This document shows, in pieces, positions 5,953-6,641 of a stretch of 6,641 nt of DNA. The notes beneath the pieces are model-generated. The model saw only the letters and a program-made list of their open reading frames with translations. It ran no database searches and was not told where the DNA came from. The DNA comes from Gallionellaceae bacterium (lineage in GTDB: Bacteria; Pseudomonadota; Gammaproteobacteria; Burkholderiales; Gallionellaceae). How positions within the stretch are numbered: position 1 is the stretch's first letter; each line of letters starts with the position of its first letter. Made by a program: the position numbers and the translations under genes. The stretch covers positions 1-6,641 of the forward strand of contig JAUSKS010000053.1 in NCBI GenBank assembly GCA_030646595.1. The letters run 5' to 3'.

Positions 5953-6036
5953 CCTTCCCCTTCAAGGGGAAGGGTGGGATGGGGATGGGTGCTGCATCAA
6001 GCTTCCCCACCCTAACCCTCCCCTTGAAGGGGAGGG
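5953..6036. repeat. GC-rich double palindrome between the ATPase gene and pcnB
   Basis: Two palindromes with 10-base arms are present: CCTTCCCCTT/AAGGGGAAGG around C5963 (5953-5973) and CCCTCCCCTT/AAGGGGAGGG around G6026 (6016-6036). They are also inverted copies of each other. AGGGTGGG (5971-5978) complements CCCACCCT (6006-6013). The 18 bases 5953-5970 complement 6019-6036 with one mismatch, the right copy having 5 extra bases (6014-6018). Such CCCTCCCCTTGAAGGGGAGGG-type units are widespread interspersed repeats in proteobacteria and give spurious peptides such as HPNPPLEGEG. The transcript could fold strongly and may end or stabilise the transporter mRNA. Confidence 0.85.
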
Positions 6037-6060
6037 AATTGCTACTACTGTTCGAATTTA

Positions 6061-6641
6061 ATGATAAAAAAATTATTTAAACGTGTATTTGGCCAATCTG
6101 AAACCGCCCGTATGGAAGGTAACTGTTACATTATTCCCTTTGATGTCCATGGTGTCAGCCAGGAGGGCATCAGTCCTGCTGCGCGTAAAGTGACCGATGG
6201 TTTGCAAGCGGCGGGGTATGCGGCTTTTGTGGTGGGTGGCGCGGTGCGCGATTTGCTGTTGCAGCGCAATCCCAAGGATTTCGATATTGCCACGGACGCT
6301 ACGCCGGAAGAGGTGCGCCGCGTGTTTCGCCGGTCGCGCATCATCGGGCGGCGCTTTCGTCTGGTGCATGTGATGTTTGGCGAAGAAACCGTGGAAGTCT
6401 CCACCTTTCGCCGCATGATAGAAGTGGCAGAGGCGGAAACGGATGAACATGGACGGCTGCTGCGCGACAACGAATTCGGCGATCAGGAACAGGATGCGGC
6501 GCGGCGCGATTTTACCGCCAATGCCTTGTTCTATGATCCAGCCACGCAGGAAATTCACGATTACCACAATGGCTATGCCGATGTGCGGGCGAATACCTTG
6601 CGCATCATCGGTGACCCGGTGGTGCGCTACCGCGAAGACCC
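6061..6641 (+). CDS. pcnB: Poly(A) polymerase I, N-terminal part (runs off the window)
   Basis: PcnB adds 3' poly(A) tails to RNA, which in bacteria promotes decay by exonucleases. 193 codons are seen with no stop; E. coli PcnB has more than 400 residues. The class II nucleotidyltransferase head is present: VVGGAVRDLLLQRNPKDFDI (57-76) with the GG motif and metal-binding Asp73 and Asp75; IIGRRFRLVHVMFG (94-107); VEVSTFRR (111-118), probably carrying the third carboxylate, Glu112; LLRDNEFG (133-140); and RRDFTANALFYDP (148-160), the adenylyltransferase/CCA-adding signature. LLRDNEFG and the VHVMFG block favour PcnB over tRNA CCA transferase. The N-terminal extension MIKKLFKRVFG is basic, as in the family. 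The start ATG 6061 has no clear ribosome site; Met18 (6112) is an alternative. In many proteobacteria folK follows, outside this window. Confidence 0.93.
   Translation, partial: MIKKLFKRVFGQSETARMEGNCYIIPFDVHGVSQEGISPAARKVTDGLQAAGYAAFVVGGAVRDLLLQRNPKDFDIATDATPEEVRRVFRRSRIIGRRFRLVHVMFGEETVEVSTFRRMIEVAEAETDEHGRLLRDNEFGDQEQDAARRDFTANALFYDPATQEIHDYHNGYADVRANTLRIIGDPVVRYRED

Noticed and set aside
5873..6061. 62-codon frame containing LPHPNPPLEGEG
   Set aside because: It is a translation of the GC-rich palindromic repeat plus the ATPase end in another frame; this peptide pattern is a known artefact.

Overview
The window looks like a stretch of chromosome from a Gram-negative proteobacterium, most likely a betaproteobacterium. 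I infer this from the type of PdxJ, AcpS and PcnB proteins, from the 4-base ATGA overlaps, and from two kinds of intergenic repeat often seen in such genomes. A genus cannot be fixed from the sequence alone; a Gallionella/Nitrosomonas-like relative is only a guess.

Left part (1-600), minus strand: the first 132 bases hold the start of a truncated open frame of a conserved hypothetical, probably exported, protein. Directly upstream of it lies the 3' remnant of an IS630-family transposase (151-357). A non-coding stretch follows and leads into the next gene. Middle left (601-2592), plus strand: one large gene encodes an exported protein of 663 residues. It has a signal peptide, a seven-repeat Kelch-type beta-propeller that appears to be inserted inside a bacterial Ig-like (Big_2) domain, and two fibronectin-III-like repeats at the C-terminus. 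A hairpin and a 335-base gap without a supported gene follow.

Right part (2928-6641), plus strand: this is housekeeping DNA. pdxJ (vitamin B6 synthesis) and acpS (activation of acyl carrier protein) overlap by 4 bases. After a 167-base gap filled by an inverted-repeat element come a BtuC-type permease and a BtuD-type ATPase, also overlapping by 4 bases. They are the membrane and motor parts of an importer for cobalamin, haem or a siderophore; no binding protein or receptor is in view. A second, GC-rich palindromic repeat separates them from pcnB (poly(A) polymerase I), which runs off the right end.

The left third (IS remnant, beheaded gene, exported propeller protein with visibly lower GC) looks like acquired or rearranged DNA placed directly upstream of the conserved pdxJ-acpS pair, where many proteobacteria carry recO. 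I see no complete new defence or mobile system. The most unusual item is the propeller nested in an Ig-like fold.
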